Source: Epiperipatus broadwayi (lineage: Eukaryota > Onychophora > Udeonychophora > Euonychophora > Peripatidae). From it: a stretch of DNA of 64,000 bases. The translations under genes and the position numbers were made by a program. Position 1 is the stretch's first letter. The number at the start of each line of letters is the position of its first letter. The notes below the pieces were generated by a model. That model was not told the DNA's origin, ran no database searches, and saw only the letters and a program-made list of their open reading frames with translations. Of the stretch, positions 46,936 through 61,252 are shown piece by piece. The DNA lies in contig JAQFVV010012419.1 of NCBI GenBank assembly GCA_028023455.1, positions 62,001 through 126,000 on the forward strand, given 5' to 3'.

Positions 46936-49290
46936 GAGTTCGAACATGGTTTATCAGTTTTACAATACACACTACAAAACAATGCATCTGATGCTACATT
47001 AGTAAACATCTCTTTAGGCATGGGTATCAGGGAGATACAAGAGACTCATTTACTTTATTTTAGAGTTAGACATCTAATAACAATAAATCTAGACATTGAT
47101 ATATATTTAAATAATCGAGAAAATACTATTCTGAATGTGTGTTGAACATAATAAACACATGACAGCAGACGTATAAATTGAAATTATTTTAATGAATACA
47201 GTTAATAATAATAACTTCTAGTAGTCATATTTTTTATCCCAATAACCTGTATTTTCATAAAATGAGGTACAATTATTTATTAATATAATTTAGCTACCTG
47301 ACTGTTTGGGATAAATGTTTATACGATCATGCCTCCCAGAATTTAATATATTTTGCAATGCGAGAGTCCAAATCAGAAAATAACAATTGCAGTTGTGGAC
47401 ATATAAATCTATTCAAGTAAATAATAGATTTACCTTACAGAAAGAATTAATTATGGGTAGACATTGATCATGCCAGATAATGTAAAGATGGAGTCGCACT
47501 TGAAATACTAAAATTAATTATGAAGAAACATGTGGCACATCCAGAGATGTGATGTGAAGGTGGCAGTACATTGAAACTGTGGAGCCAGAAATATCAAATT
47601 GGACTTACTTTTAAAATTAAATTTGAAATTTATGACTCGGTCTCCCAATACCAACCTTTAATAAATTAACTTATTTTGCTCTCAAATAAATGTAATTAGT
47701 GTATTTGTTGAAATACACTAGCTTTATTATTAAAACTCAAAACCAGGTTTAAAAGGGAGTTTATAAATTTGAGATTGTTATTGTGAAAATTAATATGTCT
47801 GCCACCTACTTCATGGTAGACTCTCGCATTTACAATAAAGGAAACGATGAATGCGTATTAATTAATATAGAACTAATTTGAATAAAATAATTTACCATGA
47901 GCAAAATGTCAATAATATGATGGCAGGACATGCATTCATTATTTCATGTAATCATTTATTCCCTAGAAAATTATGGTGATTTCCGAGCTGACCAGCCAAC
48001 ATATGTACATAAAAAAGATTTACAAATTCATCCCCGCACAAGGTGGCACTGTTTTAATTATAATTTACATTTAAAGATTGGCTGAGTCTGGTCAGAAATA
48101 TTATAGGCATACTATTACTAAAGTTAAAATGCATGATAGAAATATATACCCAAGAAAGTAAAGAAGAGTCAGGTAAGCCAAATTATTAGAAGAGATTTAC
48201 ATTGTTTAAATTAATATGTGGATTTTATAAGTACACAATTTAAAAAGTTTAGCTATAGCTTGGAAATAGAAATTTAGAGTACTATAAAGGCCTTCGTTAC
48301 AGGTACTTGTTTTATAAGGAGATGAATTTTCACATTTCAGATTAGTTGCATATTGTCCATTTAGTTTATAACAGCAGCTTCCTTTTTCTAGCACTCAGGA
48401 TATGGTATTCATTTTGATATTGATGGTAGCTTTCCATCTTTCTTGACAGCAGATTTCCATTACTCAACTTCTGAAGTGCACATGTGGAGGTTCAGGCATT
48501 TGACTGACCATTTCTGGAGGAGAATGGCTCTGTTGCTTTCTACTCAAACATTTTAAAATATTCCCCTCTATGGAAAATTAATTTCTGATGGCCAGAAGCA
48601 CACGAATGAAGTCAGAATTTACAAGACTCAAGACAAAGCAAAGCACAAAACCAATTAAATTAATTTTGTCTTTTTATAATGACCATGTTTTTTTATTTTT
48701 CAATTTTCAGATCAATCTATTTGCTCCTAAGAAACTCAATGCATTAGTCAAGAATTAAAAATTTTAATTAAATCAGAAAACTACATTTTCTATTGTTCAG
48801 ATTTGTTTTTACACTTTTTAACATTTTGCAGGATTAAAACTTTTAGGATATTTTTTTCTAGTTAATCCATTATCTCCCGCCGACCATGACTTGCAAAATT
48901 TCAAATACAAAGAAGATTTATAATTTATTTTTACATTTTTAAAATTAAAATCGAGTTTCAAAGTTATTATTTTAAAATAAGATTTTAGAAAATTAGAAAT
49001 AAATGAATGAAAGTTTATAACTTAAAATAGAGTAGATAAAGAAATATAAACATTATATAACTAAAAAAAGAGTTTTGAAATTATATCAAAATATTTTAAT
49101 TCACTGTTTAAATCTGTTATCGAAGTGTGTGAAGTGTGTGTGCGTCTATGGCAAATTTGACAGATGCTTATATATTTAATACTGCTACACACACAATTCA
49201 ATACCAAAATTTTAAATTTAGGTAGGATAAAGGTGGTGGGCGAGAGATGATAGAAAAGGTAAAACATAAGATTCAAATTTGAATCTTATT
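46936..49290. other. Unassigned AT-rich stretch
   Basis: A B-box-like GAGTTCGAACATGG lies at 46937-46950, directly after the non-LTR tail. Otherwise there is no repeat pair, motif or convincing frame. The open frames at 48206-48394 and 49061-49276 are short and featureless. Confidence 0.45.
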
Positions 49291-49294
49291 GTTT

Positions 49295-49297
<3 letters not shown>

Positions 49298-49350
<53 letters not shown>
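49298..49350. repeat. (TA)n microsatellite
   Basis: Perfect TA repeat of about 53 bases just outside the left end of the PLE-3 cluster. Confidence 0.95.
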
Positions 49351-49354
<4 letters not shown>

Positions 49355-49359
49355 ATTAA

Positions 49360-49665
49360 AAGCATAAAGCTAAACTAGTCAATAAATAATCAAAATTACC
49401 CCAAATTCAATACTCGACCAAACTAGCCAAGAAAATAAAATGTACAACACAACCAATAATTTCACTGCTCCAAGCAGACTTTTCAAGTGTAAAGAACTAC
49501 AAAACAAAATATTTATATTCAACAATACCCACAATTTCATTTACTTCCCATCCACCCTTAATATTAAAAGAACTTTTAAATAAGTTAATTGCTTCAGAAT
49601 CATAAATTTTTAATAATAAAGATTCTTTAATTCTTCTTTTTATTTGATTTTGGTCATAACACAGT
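49360..49665 (-). mobile_element. PLE-3, inverted short arm (C-terminal end and tail)
   Basis: On the minus strand one frame reads RRIKESLLLKIYDSEAINLF, then KSSFNIKGGWEVNEIV, the end of a GIY-YIG protein. The tail after it matches the tail of the direct copy at 53170-53360 (for example GAAGTCTGCTTG-type stretch and TTGGGGTAATTTTGATTAT). It is joined head-to-head to the direct copy starting near 49690, with a poly-T run at the junction. Confidence 0.72.
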
Positions 49666-49689
49666 TTTTTTTTTTTTTTTAGACTTTTG

Positions 49690-50286
49690 ACAAGATTAAT
49701 AATTTTAAATAAAAATTAATTGGGTGTTTGGTAGTTTAAATATTGAGCATATGTGTCAGTCTAATAATAGATTAACCAGTATTGATGTTCTTACATCTGT
49801 GTTAGTTAAGCAAGGATCTTTATCAAAAAATAAAATCAGAGTTATTAAAGATTTGTTTTTATTACCAGTGGATTTTATGTATTTTACTTATAATGGTAAT
49901 TATTACTTCTCCTTTAGTTTGTTCAGTTTATATTAATTATTTGGAAGAGGAAATTATTATTAAAAAGAATTACATTTAAAGTTATTTGCTATATATATGG
50001 ATGATTGTTTGTTTGTAATTGAGAATGATAAATTGAAGGAGTTGGTAAATAACTTTAATTGTTTTGAACCTTTTATAAAATATGTGGTAGATGGAGGAGG
50101 TTAAATTTTGTAAACTGAAATATTTAGATCTATTGGTGATTAGACATGTAATGTCTAATTGTTTAGTATGTAGTCATTATGTTAAAAATAAAGAATTAAT
50201 TTCTATAATAAAACCTGATAGCTATCAATCTGTATCTCATAAGGTAGCTGCTTTAGGAAATTATTGTTATAGGAATAAGAAATTAT
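49690..50286 (+). pseudogene. PLE-3 direct copy, reverse transcriptase part
   Basis: 49724-49936 and nearby frames cover the RT. The catalytic YMDD is visible at about 49996 (AIYMDDCLFVIENDKLKEL). 50091-50327 continues with KYLDLLVIRHV, the FLD-like block, then DSYQSVSHKVAALGNYCYR. Several shifts break it. The copy is interrupted at 50287 by the palindromic PLE-4 and resumes at 52641. Confidence 0.7.
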
Positions 50287-50939
50287 ACCATATAATACTA
50301 AATTGTCCATGCACTTTACTACTGTAACACAATGCTTTATTTACCACTCTTTTTTACAGTTTACAGTTTTGATTGCCCCAGCAATCTTCCAGAACTACAA
50401 CATAATACAAACATGAATATAAATATACATGAACATATAATTTACATTCTGTATATACAACTTATAATATTTTTTAATTTACATTATTATTATTAATTAT
50501 TTTTTACCCTTTTTTACATTCTATATTTGTTAATTATATATCCTATACTTTTATTTTATATTTTATTTTATTCTTATAATATTTAACTCTTACTTAATAT
50601 CTTTTATACTTTACATTATTATTATTTATTTTACTAACAATCATTATTTATAATGTATTCATTCAATGACTTATAATCTATTTGAATTTATAATATAATT
50701 TTAAACATATTTTATATTTTTAAACTTCAATGCTAAATTTAAATTTTAAAATTTTTACCATTATATTTATAATTACATTTACTAACAATAAATATTTATA
50801 ATTTATTCATTCAATAATTTATAATGTATTTTAATTTATAATATTATTATTTTAAACACATTTTTTAAACTCACTTTTATATCTCCTGATCTCAACTGCT
50901 AAATTCAAATTTTAAAAATTTTACTATTATACTTTTAGT

Positions 50940-51930
50940 ACTCCGCCTTTAAATTCTACTCTTATATTATTAGCAGCTCCCTCTTACGATTTTTTATATA
51001 ACTAAATGTTTTTATTTTATATGAATTTTTTTTCAGATCCAAATCTCTATTCAAAACTGGCTTAGTATTATTAATTTAAATAGCATCTTTTATTTTTCTA
51101 TCTTTTTTATTATCTGTAAATTGTATCATCCTTATAGAATCCTTTTAATACTCATGCCCTGTCTCTAATTTATGTATATATATCGGTGAATTTTTATCAT
51201 ATTTATGTTGCAACAGTCTTCTATATATTGAATTTTTCATTTCTCCAATATAATTTATTTTTATATTATTATTTTCACATTTTTATGACTAACCTTATAA
51301 ATGTCATTTATTTTATTATCTAAATTTTTATTATAAATACTAATATATTTATTTTCTAAAATACTAATCATATTTTTTCTCCTTTTATTAACTACTTTAA
51401 CATTTAATATATTACTAAACTTTTTATTAATTTTACCTATAACTTTATTTACAATTTTAACTACATAATTATTTCCTGTCTTTGTACTTATATAATTAAC
51501 TTTATTACTATTCTTTTCTTCTTTATTATTATTTATAGATTGCATCCTATTTTCTTTTAATGTAATTTTATCATTTATAAATTTATAAGGATAATCATTA
51601 TTTATAAATTCTTTTTTTAATTAATTCTATCTGTTTAATATAATCTTCATTACTTGAACAATAATTTACCACCCTATGAATTCTAGAATGTATAGTATTT
51701 ATTTATTATATCTTTTACTTATATTTGAATGCCAATTAGTTATATTATTATCTACATCACTTTTCTTATAAATTAATGTTTCAATTCTACATTTCCCTTT
51801 TTCGTATGACTTCATTATTTTTATATCCAAATATGTCAGTATATTATTCTCTTCTTTTTCTATAATAAACTTAATATTCTTATCCATTTTATTAATATCC
51901 TCTATAAATAAATCTATCTGTCTTTGTGTT
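50940..51930 (-). pseudogene. PLE-4 reverse transcriptase end and GIY-YIG nuclease, broken
   Basis: Minus strand. 51887-51699 reads FIIEKEENNILTYLDIKI, the end of the RT with the YLD block, and ETLIYKKSDVDN. 51545-51261 is the lysine-rich linker. Beyond its stop, at 51260-51175, NYIGEMKNSIYRRLLQHKYD continues the GIY-YIG domain with Y-I-G, R and H in place, and THKLETGHE-like residues follow. The left part of the RT is missing. Confidence 0.72.
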
Positions 51931-52307
51931 TTTAAAAAATGTGTTTAAAAAAATAATATTATAGATTAAAATAGATTATATATTTTTGAATGAATAAATT
52001 ATAAATATTGATTATTAGTGAATGTAATTATAAATATAATAGTACAATTTTTAAAATTTGAATTTAGCATTGAAGTTAGGAGGTATAAAAGGTGTTTAAA
52101 ATAATATAAATTAAAATAGATTATAAATTATTAAATGAATAAATTATAAATAATGATCATTAGTAAAATAAATAATAATAATGGAAAGTATCAAAGATAT
52201 TAAGTTAGAATTAAATATAACAATAAAATAAAATAATAAATAAAAGTAGAATATATATATAAGCAATAATTTAATTGATAAATATAGAATGTAAAAAAGG
52301 ATAAAAA

Positions 52308-52446
<139 letters not shown>

Positions 52447-52640
52447 TAAATTAAAAGATATTATAAATGTATATATAAAATGTAAATTACATATTCATAT
52501 GTTTGAATTATGTTGTAGTTCTGAAAAAGATTGCTGGGACAATCAAAACAGTAAACTGTAAAAAAGTGGTAAATAAAGCATTGTGTAACAGTAGTAAAGT
52601 GCATGGACAATTTAGTATTATATGGTATAAATTTGGCAAT

Positions 52641-53360
52641 GCAATAAAAAAGAGTAGTTAGTACACTTCTTGAAGAAGAAATTAAATAATTCTAGTGGGA
52701 CAGCTGTGTTTTAGAAAGGCCAATTTTATAAAAATTATTTGAGTGTTGGCTAGTCTTATGAATTTGGTAAAAATATTTTATTTAATAGTAATATTTGTAA
52801 TGATGTAAAGGATAAAGAAAAGTGTGATTTTATTTCTTTGCCATTTAAATTGCCTTCTTATAAAATTGTATGTAAAAATAGTAATTTGTTTGGAAATGAC
52901 AGTATTGCTTGAAAACGAGGTATTACATTGAATAATTTAATAAAGAATACAAAGGAAATTTTTGATAGGAAGACTATTCTTGGTGGTGTATTTTATTTTT
53001 TGTTTTTTTTTTAAGAAAGTTCATATAGGTCATAGTAGTTTGAACTGAAAATGAAAGAATAAAGGTACATAAAGTAGCATTAGAAATAAATATATTAGTT
53101 CTGCTTTGTATGTCCATGAAAAAGATACAGGTCACACTATTTATTTTGAGAAAGCTAAGGTTGTCTTTTTTGAAAGATCTTTTAATATTAAAGGTGGATG
53201 GAAAGTAAATAGAACTGTGGATAATGTTTAATATAAGTATGTTGTTGTTTTGTAATTCTTACACTTGAGAAGTCTGCTTGCAGCACTGAAACCATTGGTT
53301 GTGTTGTAGATTTTATTTTTTTGGCTAGTTGTTTGAGTTTGGGGTAATTTTGATTATATA
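52641..53360 (+). pseudogene. PLE-3 direct copy, C-terminal part and tail
   Basis: Resumes after PLE-4. Readings such as KRGITLNNLIKNTKEIFDRK, then after a gap ALYVHEKDTGHTIYFEKAKV and ERSFNIKGGWKVN, belong to the linker and GIY-YIG domain of the same family as the inverted arm at 49360. The frame is full of stops. The tail ends at TTGATTATATATATA beside the MITE. Confidence 0.68.
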
Positions 53361-53366
53361 TATATA

Positions 53367-53685
53367 TGACTACAGATGGCGTTATACCAAAAACACCTTC
53401 AAGCGTTTGTTTACATACATGTAGCTATCTGGCATGCGATGCTGAGTTTGAAGACATTACGTGTCTAAACGATTCACGCTCGCAAGCTGAATAGAAACTG
53501 TTTCTTAAACACTCAGAGTTTGTGTTTTAGATCTAGTTTCTTAATCCTGTCCTTCACTGACGATAGAAAATAGCTTGAAATCATGATATGAAGGTGGAAA
53601 TTAAGTTAGAGATAGTGAAATACGCTCTGACGTTTATGTAAACAAATGCTTGAAGGTGTTTTTGGTATAACGCCATCTGTAGTCA
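53367..53685. mobile_element. MITE, 319 bp, 51-bp terminal inverted repeats, TA target duplication
   Basis: The ends TGACTACAGATGGCGTTATA and its complement extend to 51 bp with a single mismatch (53367-53417 and 53635-53685). TA lies on each side. TA flanks point to the Tc1/mariner superfamily. There is no open frame of note, and the inner sequence is GC-richer than its surroundings. Its insertion into a (TA)n tract means the TA duplication alone is weak evidence, but the long inverted repeats are clear. Confidence 0.88.
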
Positions 53686-53689
53686 TAAA

Positions 53690-56600
53690 TACAAGCGTAT
53701 GCAAGTTTTTAACTTGTGTTTTTTGTTTTTCATATATATATATTATACCCTCACTTCCAGGAAATATATAATTATAATCACTTGATCTAGCTCAGATAAA
53801 TAACTATGTTTATCCAAAATGTATTTAAATTAACAATAACTATATTTTTTAAGAATATCAACGATTAAATTAATTTAATTAATAAATAATAATATAGTTC
53901 TGGTTTATAAAATGAAATAAATAATATCTAATCAAATCATGAGACTATGAAGTGAGTTTACAAGTGATAGAGCGAATACATTAAGACAATCTCCCACTGG
54001 ATATCACCTTAATGGCATAAGAATACTATCCTTATTCTTATTACTTAAATACTACATTTATAGTACTCTTACATCTTTAATCAAAACTAATTAAGTAAAT
54101 TACCTTTAACAAATTAATTTAAATATCTTTCTCAAAACTAATTTAACTCAAATTATCTCAGGTTCTCTTAAAATAATGATAAATTAATTATAACTTTTGT
54201 AATCAAGTATGATAAAGGATTTAATATCATTCCTAACTACAATTTAATAATACTAATAATAACAAATAGTAATACTAATCTTTAATCTATAATTCACTCT
54301 CCTATCTTTCTATTTATAATGTTATTCTTGTATATCTTATAATAAAAATGTAATATAATTTTCTATTATCCATATGGCATCTTAAATAATATATTCTGTA
54401 TGATACTACAATCTGAGAATATGTGGCAATCATTACTAAGATAATTTAATGTAAATCTTTGGTAATCATTCCATGACCATCATAATAATACAATAAGTAA
54501 AACTTCTTAAATAAAATATGTCAATAAAATAGTATAACTCTTAAATAAAAATTTTATTTATGATGTGCAAATATTATGTCTGAATTATAATTATCTGTGA
54601 TTATGTAATTGTGATGTGAAGAAATTAAGTCAACACCAAGACTTATAAAACAATTTTAACAACTTTATTAACAAATTTAACAATAAGATTATTTACATTA
54701 TTTACATTCTAATAGAATTCTATTTATTCATATTCAGGTACTTTTTCAAGACAAATCAAATGACTTAAAATATAAGATACAGAACATTTCTTAAATAAAA
54801 TATTTCTTATTTTTTAAAATATTATATAACTTTTTTATTACAGTTATTCGATATTATTAATTTATAGGTTTTAAAAAACAAAAAAAATATATAGGTAATA
54901 CTTTTACTATGAACTTATCCTTGTTATTTAGTTGTTGTTTTTTTAAAAAAAATTATTATTCTGTATAGTCATTCTTCAATAATATTCATGTGAACAACCT
55001 TAATTCATAGCATACCATCAAACTAAGCTACTTACTAATTATTACTTTAAACTTTAAATATCATGTATGTATTAGTGTGTTGTTATAAAATTATTTTTGT
55101 AAAACTTATGATTACTTTCATTCATTCAACACGATTCAGTCTATTACCTTAAATCATAAATAAAAAATATGCATTATAAGTATGTCTTTTAAAAAAATTC
55201 TTAATAATTAAGTAATATCATTATAATTCTTTTAAATTATCAACTATTTATTTTATAAAAAATAAATAAATATTATTTTTAATTATAAAAGTTTTATGAT
55301 TCTTTCACTGATGAAATTATGTTTGTATATTTTTTTACACTTATTATAATCTAAGCAACATAACTTATCTTATCCAATTTAACAATTCTCTATTTCCAAA
55401 CTTATTTATTATTTCCAATTTTAAAACAACCATCTTTTACAATGTAATCCAATAAATTTCAATAACACATAAACTAGTAGGCATATGGGGTAAACTATAA
55501 CTTCAACTTAACACCTTTATCAACTAACCATCATGGGCACAGTGTACATGAACTGAGGTATAACTTATTTGTTTAATAACCTCTTCTACCAAGTATAATG
55601 TCCAGGCTATTCATTCAGCACTATGGCACATTAAGCTTTAACACATAGAAAATAAACACTGCCATGAATATACACAAGATGTAGGGCTATGTTAGCTCTA
55701 CTTGTATAAACATCAATATAGTATATTCTTCTTCCCATATAAATAAACCCTACATACAACATTATTCTGGTCTTATATAACCTAATACTAAGATATTAGC
55801 ATTTAAAATTCACCAATTTACATCGCTAAATTCATCCTCATTTCTATAATAACAAATAAATTCATTTTTAGAATAACAGTCTAACTAACTAATAAGACAA
55901 GATTATTTCATTCTTTAATAGTTCTCAAACTTAAGCATAAACAATCAGAATCAGTGTCATATTTTTAACACTTTAAATTATTCAACAAAACATCCAATTC
56001 AGTTTTAATAGAATCATATACTTATATTTCTTTTATGTTTAAATATCTTTACAATATCATTAAAATTATGCATATTCCTAAATACTAAATAAATGATAAA
56101 TTATGTGTAGGTCTCATGTTTTATATACACATCCATCCGCACAAAATAACAAACACATTTTAAAACTATTAATAATTTACATTATTACCATAAGTAATTT
56201 CTGTTGGCAATTACTTAGTGATGTCTTCTGGATTACAATCTAAATAAACATTTTATTATCGTTTATTCCACATTATCACACTTTAAAATATATCAAGTTT
56301 TTTTTTTTTTTAAATTATTATTAAATATTTTTTTTCTTCTTTACAATAAAAATTTAATTACTAAGTTAGTAAATAATCTAATGTCTTATGTTCCTACACC
56401 TATATTTATACTATGAATAAATATTACTATAATTTTGTTAGTAAAAAATTAATTTTAAAACCATATTTACAATAATTTTATTAGAATTTCTTATGATGAA
56501 ATGTTCTTTTCTTGATAATAAGTTCATTACAGAAAGTATCTTTTCTTCTGGTAAAAAACATTAATAATACACTTTTGATGTCAATAATCACGCATGCTCC

Positions 56601-58635
56601 GGTTCTTAATGTTGTAATATATAATCCAAACTGACAGTTCAAGTTAAATATGGTACGTTTACTTTTATTCTATCAGACTTACACTAATATAATTATTATT
56701 TTTCTTATCTCCAAAACTTTAAATATTTAAACATGTATTAATAGGTAAATATCTAATTTTAAATACTCTTTGTCAAGATAATTTTCCAAATTCTTGTAAC
56801 TTTTCCATATTTATTGAGGTTTAATATCTTCTGATACAACCAATACTTCTCCCAATATTTTCAAATAACTTAAATTATTTTCCCAAATAATTTAAATTAT
56901 TTTCCCAAATAATTTAAATAAACTTTTGTATGGCCAGCATACCTTAATGACTAACTTGTAATATTTTTTTGAAATATGATATAAGTCACATACTTGCAAA
57001 TGATCTTATATTTTCTAGGAAAAATTCCAATTTTAAAATATTTCCAATATTTCTTCAGAAAAAAATATCTCCACATTCTAAAATAATTGTTCGGTCAAAT
57101 TTAAAAATTTTTTTTTCCTTTAAAAGTATTTTTCCATTGTATTTTAAATAAATTTTCTTCATAAAATATGTTATATCATTTCACTTTATATCTTTTAATG
57201 AATTTTTATATATATATATATTTTCTCCGTGAAGTTCTTTTTATGAAACTTAGTTGTAAATCAATATGACTTATCAACATAGGCAAAATTATATGCTTTA
57301 TACAATAATAACACTTGAATACTTCCATTAAATTTTTTATATTTAGTAATGACTTCTTCATGTTTAAGTTGATGACAAATTGAACGAAAACAAATCAGCT
57401 AAGTAAAGAATTATTTAATTTTTAGCCCTCTTTCTCCATATCACGATCTTGTAACAATAAACTGCTGTATTTTTATAAAAATTGAAGCTAAATAAAATGG
57501 ATTATTACACTACTAAATACTTAACTGAAATTGTAGAAATACTAACGATGTTATAATAGTACATCGGTAAAATGAGATAACAGCTCAATAATCCTCTGCC
57601 AAAATTTAAACCACACTTAAATACTCCAGCTGATTCCAATTTTGATTGGTCCATTAAACAATCCTGACCTCAAATTATCTGGGATCACGAACATTGGTTT
57701 AAAGTTAAAGTTAATAATAATTTACTAAATATTTATTTGTATTATATTATTCAATTCTTACTTAATTTTCACATTTTATTTACACTTACTAAAGACTAAG
57801 ATAATTTTTAAAAATCACATTTCAATATTTATTACCATTTCTACCTTTATTTTGAACTTAACGTATTTATTTTCAACAAAAAACATAAATCTGATTTTAT
57901 TTATTATATTCACTTTTAAAATCCAATTTAACATTTATAACAGATAATATTCTATTTTCAAACACAGGTGTGCGTCATGTGATTTACAAAACTAAATAAG
58001 GCGCTAATGATTTAAAGCTAAAATAATAATTTAATTTATAAAATGTTACATAATCACTGTTATAGCACAATTTTAAAACAATTATTTTAATATTATAAAA
58101 CCAAAAAATTACACTTTTCTCCCACGTTATTATTTTTTAATCAAATGATTTTAAAAATATAGGTATTAAATACATTTATTACTAAATCTATTCGTTTAAC
58201 TTTAAAGCATTACTTTTAAAATTTACCCTAATTATTATTTATAAGACTTATTAAATCAGTATTTATTATGGCCAGTTCTGCCAACCATATAATCGTATAA
58301 TGATGTTTAGTTAACTATTTTCTTACAAATACCAACCTAACACTATACATCAATTATTTTACTTGCCTTAACTAAATTATTCAAAGATTATTAACACACA
58401 ACATACATCATCTCCTACCCAACCTCAAAATTTAAAATTTTTCAGTAAATTATTACAAATAATCCATTCTAACCTAAACAAAAGTGTACAATATATATAT
58501 ATATATTAACAGTATACATATGCTGTTACATTATTTTGGAATTTGAAAATAATGGGGAAAATGATCTTAAATAAAATCATTTATTAAAAACTAAAAGCCA
58601 AAATTAAAATGAGTTATGTTTAACATATACATATA
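53690..58635. other. Long unassigned AT-rich stretch
   Basis: Almost 5 kb without a recognisable element, frame or repeat pair, except a short tandem repeat at 56866-56925 (TTTTCCCAAATAATTTAAAT type units, about three). A 60-codon frame at 56969-57151 is lysine-rich and featureless. Possibly host intergenic or intron DNA, or an element too old to read. Confidence 0.5.
56866..56925. repeat. Short tandem repeat, about 22-bp unit, three copies
   Basis: TTTTCCCAAATAATTTAAAT units in succession. Confidence 0.75.
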
Positions 58636-58661
58636 TATCATCATCATCATCATCATCATTA

Positions 58662-58895
58662 TCAATCATTATCAATCCACTGCAGGATGAAGGTCTCTTC
58701 AAGTTTAATCCATCTTCTCTGATCTTCAGCTTCTCTTCTCCACATCACCCCTGCAAACTTTCTTATTTCATCCATCCATCTCACATGTGGTCTCTTTCTG
58801 GGTCTTTTACAATCTCTTGGAATCCAGTTTAAAATTTCAATTGTCCATCTATTATCATCTCTTCTAGCAATATGACCAGCCCAACTCCACTTCAA
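58662..58895 (-). pseudogene. RTE C-terminal domain
   Basis: 77 codons with KWSWAGHIARRDDNRWTIEI, then NWIPRDCKRPRKRPHVRWMD and the basic stretch that ends RTE polyproteins. It is separated from the RT piece by frameshifts near 58895-58968. Confidence 0.85.
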
Positions 58896-58967
58896 TCTTT
58901 TAATTTTTTCAATGAGGTCAGTAACACCTGTTTGTTCTCTTACCCATACATTGTGTTTTCGATCTCT

Positions 58968-59456
58968 TCATGTTACTCCCAACATACATCTCTCCATACT
59001 TCTTTGAGTGGTCTGAAGTCTCTGAATTGCTCTTCTATTAAGTGTCCAAGTCTCAGATCCGTAAGTAAGAACTGGTAAAACACATTTGTTAAAAACCTTC
59101 CTTTTCAAACACATAGGCATATTTCCTTTTAGTATCAAGTTATTTCTATTAAAAGCACTCCAACCAAGTTTAATTCTATGATTAATTTCTTCCATTATGT
59201 TTCCATCTGTATTAATAATCTGACCAAGGTATTTGTAACTGTTAACTTCTTCTAATTCAACATAATCAATCTTTATTTTCATATTTTGAGCAAATCGATT
59301 AAACATTACTTTAGTCTTTTTAACATTTATCTTTAGTCCTACTTTCCTACTTTCATCTGATAATTCCTGCAACATATCCTGCAGCTCTGAAGCATTATTT
59401 GCAAAAACAACTACATCATCTGCAAAATCTAAATGACTTAAATAATCTCCTTTCAC
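58968..59456 (-). pseudogene. RTE reverse transcriptase, C-terminal half
   Basis: 162 codons with motif C (LDFADDVVVFANNASELQ), motif D (KVGLKINVKKTKVM), the YKYLGQIINTDG block, and LPVLTYGSETWTLNRRAIQ. It continues the frame 59491-60924 across a single-base shift near 59475. Confidence 0.88.
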
Positions 59457-59490
59457 TTCTTGTTTCCCATTTTAATCCACAAAATACTTC

Positions 59491-60924
59491 TTACAGCACT
59501 GCTGTAAAAAGTTTTGGAGATATGGAGTCACCTTGTCTTACAACTTTCTCAATGTTGACTTTCCCAGTATCATTATGTAATCTCATTGTTGCTGTTGTAT
59601 TTTTATAAATATTCTTCAAAATATGACAATATCCTGGATCTATACCTTGATGATCCAATGGTTTAATCACTAAAGAAATGTGTATAGAATTGAATGCCTT
59701 TTCATAATCTACAAATCCAAAACATAATGACAACTCATATTCATTTGTCCTTTCTAAAACTTCTCTCAACACCTGGATATGATCTATTGTACTAAAAGCA
59801 CTTTTAAATCCAGCTTGTTGTATTGGTTGGTAAAAATCCAATGTTCTCTGTAGACGAGTTGTAATTATCTTGGTAAAAAATTTATATAAAACTGATAAAA
59901 GGCTGATAGGTCTGTAATTTCTAATATCTTCTTTATCACCTTTTTTAAATATTATTATTATTACTGCATTCTTCCAATCATTCAGTACATCTTTATCATT
60001 TAGACATTTGGTATATAACTTTGCTAAAAAAAATTCTATTTCTTCACCTGCTTCTTTTAATATATCAATTATAATTCCATCATTACCTGGAGCCTTTCCC
60101 TTCTTCATACATTTAATTGCGTGTCTCACTTCTTCATTTATAATTCTGGGCAATTTGGAAGATGTAATAGATATAGGAGGTACTTGTTCTTTATTACTAT
60201 ATAATTCTTGATAAAAATTTTCTAACAATTTCATGATGTCATCTCTCTTTTTAGTAACAATTCCATCTTTTTTTCTTATTGCAGATATAAATTTCCTACC
60301 AATACCAAAATGTTGTTTTACATTATTAAGACTTTTATTTTCTTCTACAGCTTTCCTTGCTAATTCACAATTATACTTCCTTATATCATTTTCAACTCTT
60401 TTCCACACCATTTTACAAAATTCGAGATATTCAATTTTTTTTAATGCATCATTTTTGTATATCTTCTTATTCCTTCTTTTCTTCATAAATTCTCTAGTCT
60501 CAGTAGAAATTTTATTGGTCAATTGCTGCTTTTTTCTACCAGCTATCTTTGTTGCAGTTTTTAAAAGTGTATCAGTTATTTTCATATTAATTTCATTCAA
60601 ATCTGAATCATACTCAAAATCTACTAATACTTGAAACCGATTTCTAAGTTCTAATTTAAATTCATTAGAATGTTTCTGAAGATTAGGAATATCAACTATA
60701 AATATTGTTTTTCTTAATAATTTTTGTCTCTCTAGTTTCACATTAACACGTATCTTACACCTTACTAATCGATGATCACTTCCTATGTTAAATTTATTAA
60801 GAACATTACAATCTTGAAATATGTATTTCCTATTAGTCAAAATATAATCCAATTCTGCTGTACCTTCATTTGGATGCTTCCATGTCCATTTTCTTTTAAC
60901 ATTTTTCTCAAAAAAAGAATTCAT
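59491..60924 (-). pseudogene. RTE endonuclease end plus reverse transcriptase, N-terminal half
   Basis: 477 codons, the longest RTE frame. Residues 1-60 end the apurinic-type endonuclease (TAELDYILTNRKYI and FNIGSDHRLVR, the S-D-H motif). Residues 60-275 link. RT motifs follow: GKAPGNDGI, FKKGDKEDIRNYRPISLLS, the QAGF motif, FVDYEKAFNSI (motif A), and VRQGDSISPKLF (motif B). It stops right after motif B by a frameshift, while motif C is in the next piece. Nicks and primes at the target in the active form. Confidence 0.9.
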
Positions 60925-60999
60925 AATATAAAGTTTTTATTTTTCTGCAAACTCCACAAGTCTATGTTCTCTCTCATTTCTATTACCATAACCAAAATT

Positions 61000-61252
61000 A
61001 CCTACAGCACTTTCATCTCTCATTTGTTTACCAATTCTAGCATTAAAGTCTCCCATAACAATTTTAAAATGTTGTTTACTCTGTTCAAAAGCTTTTGTAC
61101 ATCCATATAAAAATCTTCTACTACTTCATCACTATGAGAACTTGTTGGGGCATAAACCTGAATTATCTGCATTTGATATCTGCTATTAAGTTGTATAACT
61201 AATCTTGCCACTCTGTCTGATACACCATCAATCTCCACAATATTGTTCTTCC

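Noticed and set aside
60008-61110. Plus-strand frames of 67, 133 and 112 codons over the RTE copy
   Set aside because: Antisense shadows of the endonuclease and reverse transcriptase.
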